Below, in pieces: positions 21,266-29,610 of a stretch of 29,611 nt of DNA. Both the position numbers and the translations under genes were made by a program. Positions within the stretch are counted from its first letter, which is position 1. Every line of letters begins with the position of its first letter. Source of the stretch: a virus. The notes beneath the pieces were generated by a model, which was not told the DNA's origin, searched no databases, and saw nothing but the letters and a program-made list of their open reading frames with translations. The stretch lies in IMG/VR virus record IMGVR_UViG_3300029266_000804, positions 1-29,611 of that record; one strand, 5' to 3'.

Positions 21266-21290
21266 AAGGAGTATCCTTTATGGAGGGGAA

Positions 21291-21755
21291 TCAGTGTTTG
21301 TATCCCGAAGGAAAACGAATCACATTTTCATCACTATCAAACATTTCATGGAACTGTATATTCTTTTCAACTCCACCCTTTTTATTATATAGACGGTCCA
21401 TCCAAGTTTCTACGTCAAACTCTTCACCAGAGGTCATTTCTCCATCTTTAGATATAGCCGCCATCTGTTCTTCACCTATTGCATTTGCAAACTGTTTCAT
21501 CAAATCATTACTTGGGAGAGCAATTGCAACAATATGCATGTCATTTAATGATATTAATTCTTGTGTTGTTTCTTGAAATGAAATCCAAGGTCTGAGCATC
21601 CCATAGGTTCGTGTTGCATCAACATCAACTTTGCAAATCTGTAGAGCATTGCGAATTATAAGTTCATCATCATTTATGTCCACAATTTCGCATAGTATTT
21701 CATCTCCAGATGACATCTTAATTTGCTTTATATCTTCTTTACCATTGTAACTCAT
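21291..21755 (-). CDS. Conserved T4-like phage protein downstream of uvsW
   Basis: A 154-residue protein of unknown function. The first 60 residues, IKQIKMSSGDEILCEIVDINDDELIIRNAL (read in two parts: IKQIKMSSGDEILCEIV, then DDELIIRNAL), look like a small beta-barrel of the Lsm/Sm kind; the C-terminal half is acidic and helical. Proteins of this look are common in marine T4-like phages. The ATG overlaps the uvsW stop, with GAGG upstream. Its 3' end is covered by the antisense promoter transcript, if that is made. Confidence 0.75.
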   Translation of the reverse strand: MSYNGKEDIKQIKMSSGDEILCEIVDINDDELIIRNALQICKVDVDATRTYGMLRPWISFQETTQELISLNDMHIVAIALPSNDLMKQFANAIGEEQMAAISKDGEMTSGEEFDVETWMDRLYNKKGGVEKNIQFHEMFDSDENVIRFPSGYKH

Positions 21756-23257
21756 AATTTTACCTCGTATTTTTTAAAGTTGAACTGTTCTTTTTTATAG
21801 ATTTTTAGTCGTTCTTCCCCGTGAAGCATGGCATAATTTATTTTATTCTTATGCCGTAAATCGTCTATTACATCGTATAATTTAGTAATTCTCCCATCAT
21901 CACTTTTTCTCAATCCCCTTCCAACACTTTGCAATACTCTTATCTGAGATTTGCTTGGTGAAGCAAACACTATGTTGTGCAAGTTCCTAATATTTATACC
22001 AGTACTAAAGGTTCCTAAAGAGGCAACGATGATTGCGTCCTTTTGACTTTCTACGATTTTTCTAATTGCTTCTCTGTCAGATGCTTCTGTCGCACCTGAA
22101 ACAAAAAATACCTTTCTCTTATCTTCCTTTTTATCACAAATTAAGTTATATAATACCTTACCATGCTTTTCTACAAATTGAAATAGCACCAAAGTATTCC
22201 CATTCATACCTAGCGCCAAGTTCCGAATAAATTTATTTCTTTTCTCATTTAGAACAATCAAATTAATTTCTTGGGCATATGTGTTTCCTACATTTTGAAA
22301 ACACTCATCCTCATCATATCTTAATGTCAATAGATATATTTCAAGAGGTGCGAGAGTTGAGTCATCTTGTAGTTTCTTGGTTGTAGTCACCTTTATTACT
22401 TTTCCAAACAAACCCTCTAACACTAATTTATGGGTTTCAGTCCCATCTAAAGTTCCAGTAGTTCCAAATCTGTATGCAGTGTTTCTGCTTTTATTCATGA
22501 TTGAAGTTAAAGATTTAGACTTGAATCCGTGACACTCATCACCAAAAATCACCCCAAAATTCGAGAACCATGTTGCAGGTAATTTGTAGATAGACTGCCA
22601 TGTCGAAATAATTATTCTTTCTTTAATGCCAGTTTTTGCTTGCCCAGAGTAAATAAAATGACAATCAGTTTCCATATTAATACTATCGTCGTGTGATGAA
22701 TAGTCTCCAAAATCTGTAAACATTTGTTGTACAAGTGAAGTGGTAGGTACGATAACCAAAACATTGTCATGATGGTTTTCCATATACCACCTCAGTAGAA
22801 TGTATATGATTAATGATTTACCCGATCCAGTTGGTGATAGTAAAAGAGACCTTCTTTCTTTTATAGCAGAGCAAACCGCATCAAATTGATAACTTCGTAT
22901 AGTTATCGATTCGCCTCTGCTTTTTAAATTTAACTTTTCGATGAAATCCATAATTTCTCTTGGATTTATTTTATTGAAAACTTCTGGCGGTCCATACTCA
23001 CCATCTTCATAGTCTAACTCATAACCTCTTTCTTCAGAGAAAACTTTAAGTTGATGCAATAATCCTGTTGGTAATTCATGCGACAAAGCATTGAATATCT
23101 TGATTTTACCATCCCACATTTTTGCTTTGTATTTTGGCATATACTTGTATCCTGGAACAAAAAACGAGAAATACTCATTCAGTTCTTGAATAATACCATT
23201 ATCACATCCTAACAAAAGAGAACATTCATTCTTCTTTTGCACCACTATTTTATCCAC
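21752..23257 (-). CDS. uvsW: UvsW DNA helicase
   Basis: A superfamily 2 helicase that unwinds branched DNA and R-loops, and in T4 shuts off origin-dependent initiation late in infection. It has 501 residues (T4: 503). Seen: motif I SPTGSGKS, motif II DECH in IFGDECHGF, motif III GTTGT, and C-terminal motifs around LGTFSTGINIRNLHN and QSVGRGLRKS. The start is GTG, overlapping the uvsY end by 8 bases, with AAGG upstream. Confidence 0.96.
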   Translation of the reverse strand: MDKIVVQKKNECSLLLGCDNGIIQELNEYFSFFVPGYKYMPKYKAKMWDGKIKIFNALSHELPTGLLHQLKVFSEERGYELDYEDGEYGPPEVFNKINPREIMDFIEKLNLKSRGESITIRSYQFDAVCSAIKERRSLLLSPTGSGKSLIIYILLRWYMENHHDNVLVIVPTTSLVQQMFTDFGDYSSHDDSINMETDCHFIYSGQAKTGIKERIIISTWQSIYKLPATWFSNFGVIFGDECHGFKSKSLTSIMNKSRNTAYRFGTTGTLDGTETHKLVLEGLFGKVIKVTTTKKLQDDSTLAPLEIYLLTLRYDEDECFQNVGNTYAQEINLIVLNEKRNKFIRNLALGMNGNTLVLFQFVEKHGKVLYNLICDKKEDKRKVFFVSGATEASDREAIRKIVESQKDAIIVASLGTFSTGINIRNLHNIVFASPSKSQIRVLQSVGRGLRKSDDGRITKLYDVIDDLRHKNKINYAMLHGEERLKIYKKEQFNFKKYEVKL

Positions 23258-23696
23258 CGCTTTGGTACACCTTCCATTTTATTATGTTACCGATTGTCTG
23301 GTGACGCCAGCGCAAGGTTTCCACAATTTCTTGTAATGTTTCGATCATAGTTTTATAATAAACTATTTTTTCTTCGCTTCTTTGAATGTCAACATCAGAA
23401 TCATAATAGTGGTTCATGTCACCTTTCATGATTTTCATGCCATCAAATGGATCAAAATCCCAACCTTTTTCGGTGATTTGTTCGCCAGACATTTTTCCGT
23501 TATAATATAACCATTTGTCCTTGAGAAGAATTTTTTGTTTCATCTCTGCTTTTTTCTTTTGAAGTTTATATACGGAAAGTAGTTGTAGATATTTTGCATG
23601 TAGTTTTGCAACATCTACGCTAGATCGATCTAGGTTATGTTCATCAATATTACAATCATTAGACCAGTGTTCAAGTATTTCCTCAAGGTTAAGCAA
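23250..23696 (-). CDS. uvsY: UvsY recombination mediator
   Basis: Loads the UvsX recombinase onto gp32-coated single-stranded DNA. The 148-residue protein resembles marine T4-like UvsY: ILEHWSNDCNIDEHNLDRSS, LHAKYLQLLSVYKLQKKKAE, KWLYYNGK and IIKWKVYQSGG. The start is TTG with GGAG 7 bases upstream; an ATG 4 bases earlier is out of frame and stops after three codons. It lies directly before uvsW, as in T4. Confidence 0.9.
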   Translation of the reverse strand: MLNLEEILEHWSNDCNIDEHNLDRSSVDVAKLHAKYLQLLSVYKLQKKKAEMKQKILLKDKWLYYNGKMSGEQITEKGWDFDPFDGMKIMKGDMNHYYDSDVDIQRSEEKIVYYKTMIETLQEIVETLRWRHQTIGNIIKWKVYQSGG

Positions 23697-23731
23697 TCAT
23701 ATTCTCCATAATGTATTAATAATATATAGGA

Positions 23732-24235
23732 CTATTTTATCTCGTAATATCCAATCTTAAAAGTTACTGGAAATGTAATTACTGGTGAAGTTTCTGAGGT
23801 TGCTTCCATCAAAATTGTTCCAATGCTGGTTGGTACGCAATCGATATATCTTATCGTCCTCACAACATTATTGTGACTACTAGTTATTGTTAAAGTAATA
23901 TCTAACTCTTGTGATGTTCCGATAGAGGTTGCCTTTGCCATCGGTGACTTATAATTAGTTTCAACTAAAGAATTTAATAGATCGAAGACTTCAATGTAAG
24001 TCTGCATATTTTCATCAACCAAAATATCCATTGATAAATCTTCAAAAGTTAATGTATCACCTGGGACTGAAATACTAGAAATTCTTTTGTATGCAACACT
24101 TGGTGCTTGGACGCTAACTCCTGGATGGATTATTCTTTGAGCAAAAAACTCAAGGTTACCAAATGTGCTATGGTTTATGACTACCTTAAAATTGGTAGGT
24201 TGAAGATAATTCATATTTGTGGTGACTGTTGCCAT
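23732..24235 (-). CDS. Tail-tube-like structural protein (gp19/gp54 type)
   Basis: About 167 residues, beta-rich. Seen: NYLQPTNFKVVINHSTFGNL, FFAQRIIHPGVSV, then PGDTLTFEDLSMDILVDENMQTY (a GD.L.FE...M...VDE...Y pattern) and EVFDLLNSL. This pattern is typical of T4-like tail tube and baseplate tube proteins; which one cannot be said. I chose the ATG at 24235 because the late promoter is only about 10 bases before the alternative ATG at 24259, which would leave it almost without a leader. Confidence 0.68.
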   Translation of the reverse strand: MATVTTNMNYLQPTNFKVVINHSTFGNLEFFAQRIIHPGVSVQAPSVAYKRISSISVPGDTLTFEDLSMDILVDENMQTYIEVFDLLNSLVETNYKSPMAKATSIGTSQELDITLTITSSHNNVVRTIRYIDCVPTSIGTILMEATSETSPVITFPVTFKIGYYEIK

Positions 24236-24268
24236 CTGATTATATCCGTTTATATCCATTCATACCTA

Positions 24269-24276
24269 TATTTATA
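24269..24276 (-). promoter_or_regulatory. T4-type late promoter for the tail-tube-like gene
   Basis: TATAAATA on the minus strand, followed by TAGGT, in the gap after the gp23 terminator. Confidence 0.8.
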
Positions 24277-24297
24277 CTTAATAGATAGAATTTAGAT

Positions 24298-24363
24298 AAA
24301 AAAAGCAGCGCCGAAACACTGCTTTAAAGTTTTATGGAAGGTGGGATCGTTAATCGTCCCACC
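24298..24363 (-). terminator. Double hairpin terminator after gene 23
   Basis: Two hairpins in series on the minus strand. The first is GGTGGGA...TCCCACC (24340-24363). The second is AAAGCAGTG...CGCTGCTTT (24302-24325) with one G-U pair, a six-base loop and a run of seven T residues behind it. The second is a classic rho-independent terminator; the first may protect the capsid mRNA. Confidence 0.88.
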
Positions 24364-24377
24364 TTTCTTGTGCGATA

Positions 24378-25724
24378 TTATGCACCCAGAATGTTGTCCA
24401 CTCTGAAGATTCTGTAGTACTGGTTTGTACGTACAGTGGCAAGACCGTTTGCGGGCGCAGCGCCAACAAATGGGTTCGATACCATACCATAACGGGTTTT
24501 GAAACCAATTTTTGGTTGGAAATCGTTCTCACCAACGGCGCGAACCATGGTCAGAGGTACGTATGGGCAATAGAAGATACCAGCATCATATGCGTTTGTA
24601 CCTTTATAACCGACAGTGATATAGTCAACAGTGGCATATGGGTCAACATATACTTTTGTACGACCATTAAGAACACCAGCAAAAGTGTTACCAGTGTCAT
24701 CAACATTCAAGTTGGTTGACATTGCTGGAGCATAATCCAACATACCAGTTGCTGCCAAGCACGATGCAACATCACTGGAAGTGATGATGAAGTTACCGCG
24801 ACCTCTACGAGTTTCTTTGGCAATGTTATTTGCTTCACGCTCGATTTGGACCATGAGACCTTTAAACTTCTCTACGCTCCAACGACCATCAGCATCTGTC
24901 TGAAGATCAAACACACCATTCAGCAAGGTGTTACCAGTGGATGCACCAGTTTTTGCTTGTGAGTTAATGGTACGAATTACTTCGCGGTTGATTTCTGCAA
25001 GAATCTCAGTTGAAAGAATATTGGCAAGTTCGCTTTCAGCGTCCAGACCGTGAATTGCTTTCAAATCCTGTGCGAGTTCAAGCGAATATTCCGCTTTCAA
25101 TGCGCGTGTTTTGGCAGATACAGTTGCTTTTGAAATGGTGAAACCCATTTCAGCAAATGCGCTTGCGCCAGTTGTACCCAGCATTTCGCCATTGGCGAGA
25201 GTCATTGGTGTACCTGTGAGCGGATCAACACGTTGATCGTCAATGGTTGAGTCAGTGTCAGTGTCTGTTACACCACCAAGACCAGAACCATCTGCTAATT
25301 GAGTGCTTGCAGAATCGCCCGAATAACCAGAAACTGCTTCGCCAGTTAATGCTTCACCGTTAGCAGTAGCACCTGAACGTGTTGTTTCGTAGGTTGACTT
25401 CATGGCAAAGATCAGTCCAGTTGGACCAGTCATTGGTTGAACACCACATACGTCATATGCCATCATATTTGGCATGGCACGACGAACAAGCGAAATCAGA
25501 ACTGGGTTCCAATTAGCAACATTTGCTGTGTTGTTTGATGGTGCTGCTTCTGTCAGTTGACCGAAACCACCTTGTGCTGTTTGTTGCTCACGCAGAGCAA
25601 TTTCTTGGTTCTCAAGCACAACAGCAGTTACTGCTTTGCGGTGCTTATCTTGAATTGCGCCAGCAGATTCTTCATTCAGAACCGGGGCCCACTTTTCAAT
25701 CAATTGGTTGTAGTTCATTTCCAT
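24378..25724 (-). CDS. 23: Major capsid protein gp23
   Basis: The hexamer-forming head protein, 448 residues. Seen: an N-terminal propeptide of about 59 residues with the gp21 cut site QLTE before AAPS (Leu57-Thr58-Glu59), then NVANWNPVLISLVRRAMPNM, a marker stretch of T4-like gp23, GPTGLIFAMKSTY and the C-terminal DNILGA. After cleavage the mature protein is about 389 residues, shorter than T4's. Strong AAGGAG upstream; 12 bases after gene 22. Confidence 0.97.
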   Translation of the reverse strand: MEMNYNQLIEKWAPVLNEESAGAIQDKHRKAVTAVVLENQEIALREQQTAQGGFGQLTEAAPSNNTANVANWNPVLISLVRRAMPNMMAYDVCGVQPMTGPTGLIFAMKSTYETTRSGATANGEALTGEAVSGYSGDSASTQLADGSGLGGVTDTDTDSTIDDQRVDPLTGTPMTLANGEMLGTTGASAFAEMGFTISKATVSAKTRALKAEYSLELAQDLKAIHGLDAESELANILSTEILAEINREVIRTINSQAKTGASTGNTLLNGVFDLQTDADGRWSVEKFKGLMVQIEREANNIAKETRRGRGNFIITSSDVASCLAATGMLDYAPAMSTNLNVDDTGNTFAGVLNGRTKVYVDPYATVDYITVGYKGTNAYDAGIFYCPYVPLTMVRAVGENDFQPKIGFKTRYGMVSNPFVGAAPANGLATVRTNQYYRIFRVDNILGA

Positions 25725-25736
25725 TATGGATACTCC

Positions 25737-26828
25737 TTAATTACTTGCTTTAATAGCGGCAACATATTGCGCCATACTATTTGATACGTTTACGTCTACA
25801 TCCGTATCTTCTTGGGTTTCTTCTGTAAGTGTTTCTTCTACAATAGCAGCAGGTGCGACTGCTGGTTTACCGTGGAAGTAAGACTCTTTGATGGTCTCGA
25901 CTTTAAATTTGAAATTTTCTTCAGTTTCAAATTCTACGCCTTCAACCAGTTTTTCCAATTTAGATGCTTCAGTACTAGCAAGATCATTTGCTGCTTCTAC
26001 AATAATTGCAGCGCGTTTCAAATTAGAAATTGCTTCGTTCATATCAACATTATTTTGGGTTTGCTTATTCAAAAGTTCTTCTAGTTCTTGAACTTCTTCT
26101 GCAAGTTGGTCTACTAGGTCAACTTTGGTTTCTGGAACTTCGATGTAAGATTCTACAAACAGGTCTTTCAACTTGCCCATGAAACCTTCAGCGATTTCCG
26201 ACCGAATACCATGCTCTACAGCAATACGGTTTTCTTCAACCCATTGTTCGACAACGTAGTTTAAATAAGAATCAATCTTGTCTACAAGGTCACCCTTTGC
26301 TTCTGTGATTGCTTCTTCAGTCTCTGTAGCATATTGCTCTTCCAGAGAATAGACTTTTTCACCAAATTCCTCATCCAATTCTTGAATTCTAGTTGCAACT
26401 CTTGTAGTAAGTGCTGCCTCAAAAATTGTACTTGCTTTTGCTTTAAAGTCTTCTGATAGAGATTCATCAGCAGAAATTAGGACTTCTAAATCAGCACTGG
26501 TAGTATCTTCTACCATTGCAACATCGTCTTCCATTTCTACTTCTACTTCTTCACCCATCATTTTTTCATATGCTGCTTTGATTTCAGTCTTGGTTTTCAT
26601 ACCATTCATTTTATCAGTCATAGCATTGACCATTCCCGCCTTAGTCTTAGGAGGGGATGCTTTTTTAGTAACTTTGCTTGCGAGTGCTACAGATTGCACA
26701 GAATCATCTTCTGCGCCTTCTGGATCATCCGAAAGTGATGCTTCCGCTACCATTACTTCTTCGTGAGATTCCACAATTTCGTTGTCATCATGGACCTCAA
26801 GTTCCTGTTCGTTATTTTGATCAGTCAT
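25737..26828 (-). CDS. 22: Prohead core scaffold gp22
   Basis: The main internal scaffold of the prohead, degraded by gp21 during maturation. The 363-residue protein is highly acidic with long helices and coiled coils (for example VQELEELLNKQTQNNVDMNE). It sits between the protease and capsid genes as in T4 and is longer than T4 gp22 (269). Recognised mainly by position and composition. AAGGAG lies 6 bases before the ATG. Confidence 0.88.
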   Translation of the reverse strand: MTDQNNEQELEVHDDNEIVESHEEVMVAEASLSDDPEGAEDDSVQSVALASKVTKKASPPKTKAGMVNAMTDKMNGMKTKTEIKAAYEKMMGEEVEVEMEDDVAMVEDTTSADLEVLISADESLSEDFKAKASTIFEAALTTRVATRIQELDEEFGEKVYSLEEQYATETEEAITEAKGDLVDKIDSYLNYVVEQWVEENRIAVEHGIRSEIAEGFMGKLKDLFVESYIEVPETKVDLVDQLAEEVQELEELLNKQTQNNVDMNEAISNLKRAAIIVEAANDLASTEASKLEKLVEGVEFETEENFKFKVETIKESYFHGKPAVAPAAIVEETLTEETQEDTDVDVNVSNSMAQYVAAIKASN

Positions 26829-26842
26829 ACTTGACTCCTTTT

Positions 26843-27493
26843 TTATTTCAGCAACGAGAGGAAATTTTCAAACCCACGAATTTGCGCTTCTTGCAAACCT
26901 TTTGATGGAGTTCTTTTTATTTCAGTCTCTATTTTTTCAATTTCTTGAGGTTTAATCATTCCATTATCCCATACCCATTCAACACCTTCCATAATGCCAT
27001 TTACAAAAGCATTAGGTGCACTTGGGTCTTGAACAATGTCAACGGTGTTAAGAATAAAATCTTCCTTAACTTCCATTATCCCATTACGTTTCTCAAGACT
27101 TCCCATACCACGAGTCGAAACACCTAGTTGACAACCACCATCCAGCAAACCTTTTACAATTTTACCCATAGGAGTGTCTAATATAAGTGCTTTACCCATC
27201 ACATCATTTCCTTCAAATTGAAGTTCTGTAATACGATGGGATACCTTGTCCAAATTAACTGTTGGTCCTTCAGGATGATTTAACTCACCTACAGCACGAC
27301 CAGTGCTAACTTGTTCTTTTACATATTTGTTAACAGCATTTTCCATAACTGCTTTTGGATACATTCTTTTGTTGCGGTTCGCTGCTTCTGCCTGAGCAAA
27401 CACGCCTTCTATCTGATAAGTTTTTTCACCGTTAGCATTTGCTTCCGTGATTAAGTTTAATGCACCGTCACAGTACTCAGCAATCAGTTTCAT
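26843..27493 (-). CDS. 21: Prohead protease gp21
   Basis: The serine protease that cleaves capsid, scaffold and internal proteins after Glu in L/I-x-E sites. Seen: ELNHPEGP (His73), GVSTRGMG (Ser126) and VQDPSAPNA (Asp156), the prohead protease active site. The 216-residue length matches T4. Its own start MKLIAEYCDGALNLITEA contains a possible self-cleavage site (I-T-E before Ala). It would also cut the leader-bearing accessory proteins in this window. Confidence 0.96.
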   Translation of the reverse strand: MKLIAEYCDGALNLITEANANGEKTYQIEGVFAQAEAANRNKRMYPKAVMENAVNKYVKEQVSTGRAVGELNHPEGPTVNLDKVSHRITELQFEGNDVMGKALILDTPMGKIVKGLLDGGCQLGVSTRGMGSLEKRNGIMEVKEDFILNTVDIVQDPSAPNAFVNGIMEGVEWVWDNGMIKPQEIEKIETEIKRTPSKGLQEAQIRGFENFLSLLK

Positions 27494-27496
27494 ATC

Positions 27497-27691
27497 TTAT
27501 CCCTTATATTGCTTAATGAATTCTTTTGCCATGGCGAGACCTTCTTTTTCTGAACCATAAGTGTCCAAAACTTCGCCATCTATTTCAACTTTAAATTCTT
27601 TTCCTACTTTTTTTATATCAACTTTTGCACCATCTATTTTCATAGATTTTTCAATTAGTAGGTCTGCATTTAATTCTTTAAAAGTCTTCAT
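27497..27691 (-). CDS. Small prohead-associated protein with capsid-targeting-like leader
   Basis: A 64-residue protein, directly upstream of gene 21 (3-base gap) and after a late promoter. The leader MKTFKELNADLLIE ends in L-I-E before Lys, a gp21-type site; the remainder (IDGAKVDIKKVGKEFKVEID) is a small basic beta-like domain. It could be a prohead core protein or a packaged internal protein. T4 has small core genes 67 and 68 at this place, but I see no firm similarity. Confidence 0.75.
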   Translation of the reverse strand: MKTFKELNADLLIEKSMKIDGAKVDIKKVGKEFKVEIDGEVLDTYGSEKEGLAMAKEFIKQYKG

Positions 27692-27722
27692 TAAATTAAC
27701 TCTTTTTTATTTGTCTATATTG

Positions 27723-27730
27723 TATTTATA
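27723..27730 (-). promoter_or_regulatory. T4-type late promoter for the prohead gene cluster
   Basis: TATAAATA on the minus strand, followed by CAATA. It serves the 64-residue gene and by read-through genes 21, 22 and 23. It sits just upstream of the stop region of the 83-residue gene. Confidence 0.8.
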
Positions 27731-27735
27731 CAAAT

Positions 27736-27987
27736 TTATTCTTCACTTTCGTCTTTATTAAACATTTTTTGACCCATAGCGACTCTTTCTACCTCTATGG
27801 CACTTTGGATTTTATCTCCAATCATGTCGGCAAAAACTTCACCCGCAACCCTAAGATTACCGTCATGGATAGCATCAATCATTTCGTGTGCTGGATCAAG
27901 TTCTTGTTCCACTTCACTAACATCTTTGCTGTCATCTTCACCACTAATTTCATGGTCTACTTCAAATACGATATCTTCATCTTCCAT
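27736..27987 (-). CDS. Small acidic prohead core-like protein
   Basis: An 83-residue acidic protein, starting MEDEDIVFEVDHEISGEDDS and ending QKMFNKDESEE, with a central helix HEMIDAIHDGNLRVAGEVFA. Acidic small proteins at this place in T4-like genomes are prohead core components (gp67/gp68). The assignment rests on position and composition. AGGAG lies 8 bases before the ATG, after a late promoter. Confidence 0.7.
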   Translation of the reverse strand: MEDEDIVFEVDHEISGEDDSKDVSEVEQELDPAHEMIDAIHDGNLRVAGEVFADMIGDKIQSAIEVERVAMGQKMFNKDESEE

Positions 27988-28011
27988 TTCAATGTCTCCT
28001 TGTTACAGTCT

Positions 28012-28019
28012 TATTTATA
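28012..28019 (-). promoter_or_regulatory. T4-type late promoter for the 83-residue gene
   Basis: TATAAATA on the minus strand, followed by AGACT; the ATG is 24 bases downstream. Confidence 0.8.
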
Positions 28020-28036
28020 CAAAATAGTTTTTCCAA

Positions 28037-29584
28037 TTAATGCCATCCATCTGGTTCAAACCAACCATTCATACTAGGAAATATATGCGGTAATTGTATT
28101 TCTCCACCATCTGCGGTTAGGTTAGATGCGCCTGCTGATGGAGTTACACCAAACATCACAAAAATTCCTGGACCACCGCAATTACCACAACCATTTCTGG
28201 CAGTATCACTTGCATCAGTTAGGGTACTATTAGCACCACCTCCACCGCCCCAATTAGACGGTGCATATTCTCTTACCGTACCATTACCTGGTGTCAAAGA
28301 GGAACTACTTGCACCACGATGCTGCATTCCTCCATCTTTTCCACCATAAGTTCCTCGACCACCTTTAGAACTGAGACCACCTAATTTATTGGTATCATCC
28401 TTATTAGTAGCAGTTAATTTAAAATCAAACCTTGGATCATTGGATGTATTGTTGGTGCCGATAAAAAAATTCTTCTGTCTTGCGTTTATTCCAGTTAAGT
28501 CTGACGCTACATGGGCAACAGGTGGGACGCCGACTGCATCATGAAAACCAATGTCCACTCCAGATAAAAAATCACTTGTCGAAAGATTATCCATCACCGA
28601 AGCAGTACCTTTATCATAGGCAGAATCGAAAATGCCGCCACCGCAATTTCTTGCTTGCAAAGTACTTGTTGGTGTGCTATGACCAAGGGATGTACCTCTG
28701 CCACCACCACCAGCAGATGAAATGAACCCAGTACCGCCAGTGCCATTAGCATTGTCTCCAAGACCCCATCCATCACCACCAGTTGGTTTACTCCCAGATG
28801 CGCTTGCTGCTGTAAAATTAGCAGCACTAAACCCACCAACACCACCGCCGCCACCGCCCAACTGTGTATTTCCCGAACTAGATGGTGAACGCTTTCCACC
28901 ATCACCACCGATACCAAACACCATTTGACCAGTATTTGGGTAATTTGCATTATTGAAATTAGAATTACTTGACCTTGATGAAGTGCCACCTGCTGGTTTG
29001 ATTGCAGTATTACTTGTGCCACCACCAGCACCACCACCAGCAGTTACGAGCGTAACACCATCAACTTTAAATATTGTTGAACCACCGCTAAACCCAGATG
29101 CAGTATTTCCACTTGATACTTCTTTAGCAAGTCCACCACTTCCGACTATAACAGTCCAAACTTCTCCAGCAGTATACTTTACACCTTTAGGTATGTACAC
29201 CGATCCACCGCCAGCGCCGCCATTACCTGGATTGCCACTAGCACCACCTCCAGCACCAATCAAAATCATCCCAAAATGTTTTCCATCCATTGTTGATGGT
29301 GGCGTTACTGTGAAACTTTTTCCAGAGTTTGAAACTGGCACTGGTGATTCACCAGTACATACGACACCCCAATGTCTGTTTGCAAAACCTTGTGGTAAAC
29401 CTTCGCCAGCACTTTGAAAGTCTAATATGGTAATCTGCCCAGAGGTTGGAATAGTTGCTGATTCGACTGTGGGTACGATACCACCGCCTCTATATAAATC
29501 CGTTAGTCTGTAGTTACTAATACCACTTGAACTATATTGAGAATGTCCAGAAGGTGGTGGGAACACAGCAAATATGTCCTCCAT
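28037..29584 (-). CDS. Glycine-rich fibre or adhesin-like protein
   Basis: A 515-residue, low-charge protein with many glycine runs (GAGGGASGNPGNGGAGGGS, LGGGGGGVGG, SAGGGGRGT, NWGGGGGANS). The N-terminal 60 residues (ISNYRLTDLYRGGGIVP, then ATIPTSGQITILDF) look like the attachment region of tail fibres. The glycine-rich part probably forms a polyglycine-II type receptor-binding tip, as in the gp38 adhesins of T2-like phages. The C-terminus GNCGGPGIFVMFG closes the domain. ATG has AGGAG 5 bases upstream, but the frame stays open to the right edge, so a longer protein cannot be excluded. It lies unusually close to the prohead genes. Confidence 0.72.
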   Translation of the reverse strand: MEDIFAVFPPPSGHSQYSSSGISNYRLTDLYRGGGIVPTVESATIPTSGQITILDFQSAGEGLPQGFANRHWGVVCTGESPVPVSNSGKSFTVTPPSTMDGKHFGMILIGAGGGASGNPGNGGAGGGSVYIPKGVKYTAGEVWTVIVGSGGLAKEVSSGNTASGFSGGSTIFKVDGVTLVTAGGGAGGGTSNTAIKPAGGTSSRSSNSNFNNANYPNTGQMVFGIGGDGGKRSPSSSGNTQLGGGGGGVGGFSAANFTAASASGSKPTGGDGWGLGDNANGTGGTGFISSAGGGGRGTSLGHSTPTSTLQARNCGGGIFDSAYDKGTASVMDNLSTSDFLSGVDIGFHDAVGVPPVAHVASDLTGINARQKNFFIGTNNTSNDPRFDFKLTATNKDDTNKLGGLSSKGGRGTYGGKDGGMQHRGASSSSLTPGNGTVREYAPSNWGGGGGANSTLTDASDTARNGCGNCGGPGIFVMFGVTPSAGASNLTADGGEIQLPHIFPSMNGWFEPDGWH

Positions 29585-29586
29585 AG

Positions 29587-29610
29587 TTACTCCTGGATCG
29601 TTTGGGTCAA
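29587..29610 (-). CDS. Possible end of an upstream gene
   Basis: On the minus strand a frame reads LTQTIQE then TAA at 29587-29589, three bases before the fibre-like gene ATG. It could be the C-terminus of the next upstream gene, whose AGGAG would serve the fibre-like start. Only seven codons are visible, so it remains tentative. Confidence 0.25.
   Translation of the reverse strand: MTQTIQE

Noticed and set aside
21280-21576. 98-codon plus-strand frame behind the antisense promoter and AAGGAG
   Set aside because: It is wholly antisense to a conserved gene and its product shows no domain. The promoter is kept as a finding, but the protein is not supported.
21991-21998. TATAAATA on the minus strand inside uvsW
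   Set aside because: It lies within coding sequence far from any start, unlike the five intergenic late promoters, so chance in AT-rich DNA is likely.
24297-24363. Possible tRNA or structured RNA after gene 23
   Set aside because: The two hairpins have no cloverleaf or acceptor stem; they fit a terminator. No tRNA-like fold was noticed elsewhere in the window.
28594-29037. 147-codon minus-strand frame inside the glycine-rich gene
   Set aside because: A shifted reading of GGT/GCA-rich codons giving a Val/Leu/Gln-rich product without motifs; the fibre frame explains the region.
28953-29417. Long plus-strand proline-rich frame of 154 codons
   Set aside because: It is the mirror of the glycine codons (GGN read as NCC) of the fibre-like gene. 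No ribosome site or promoter precedes it.
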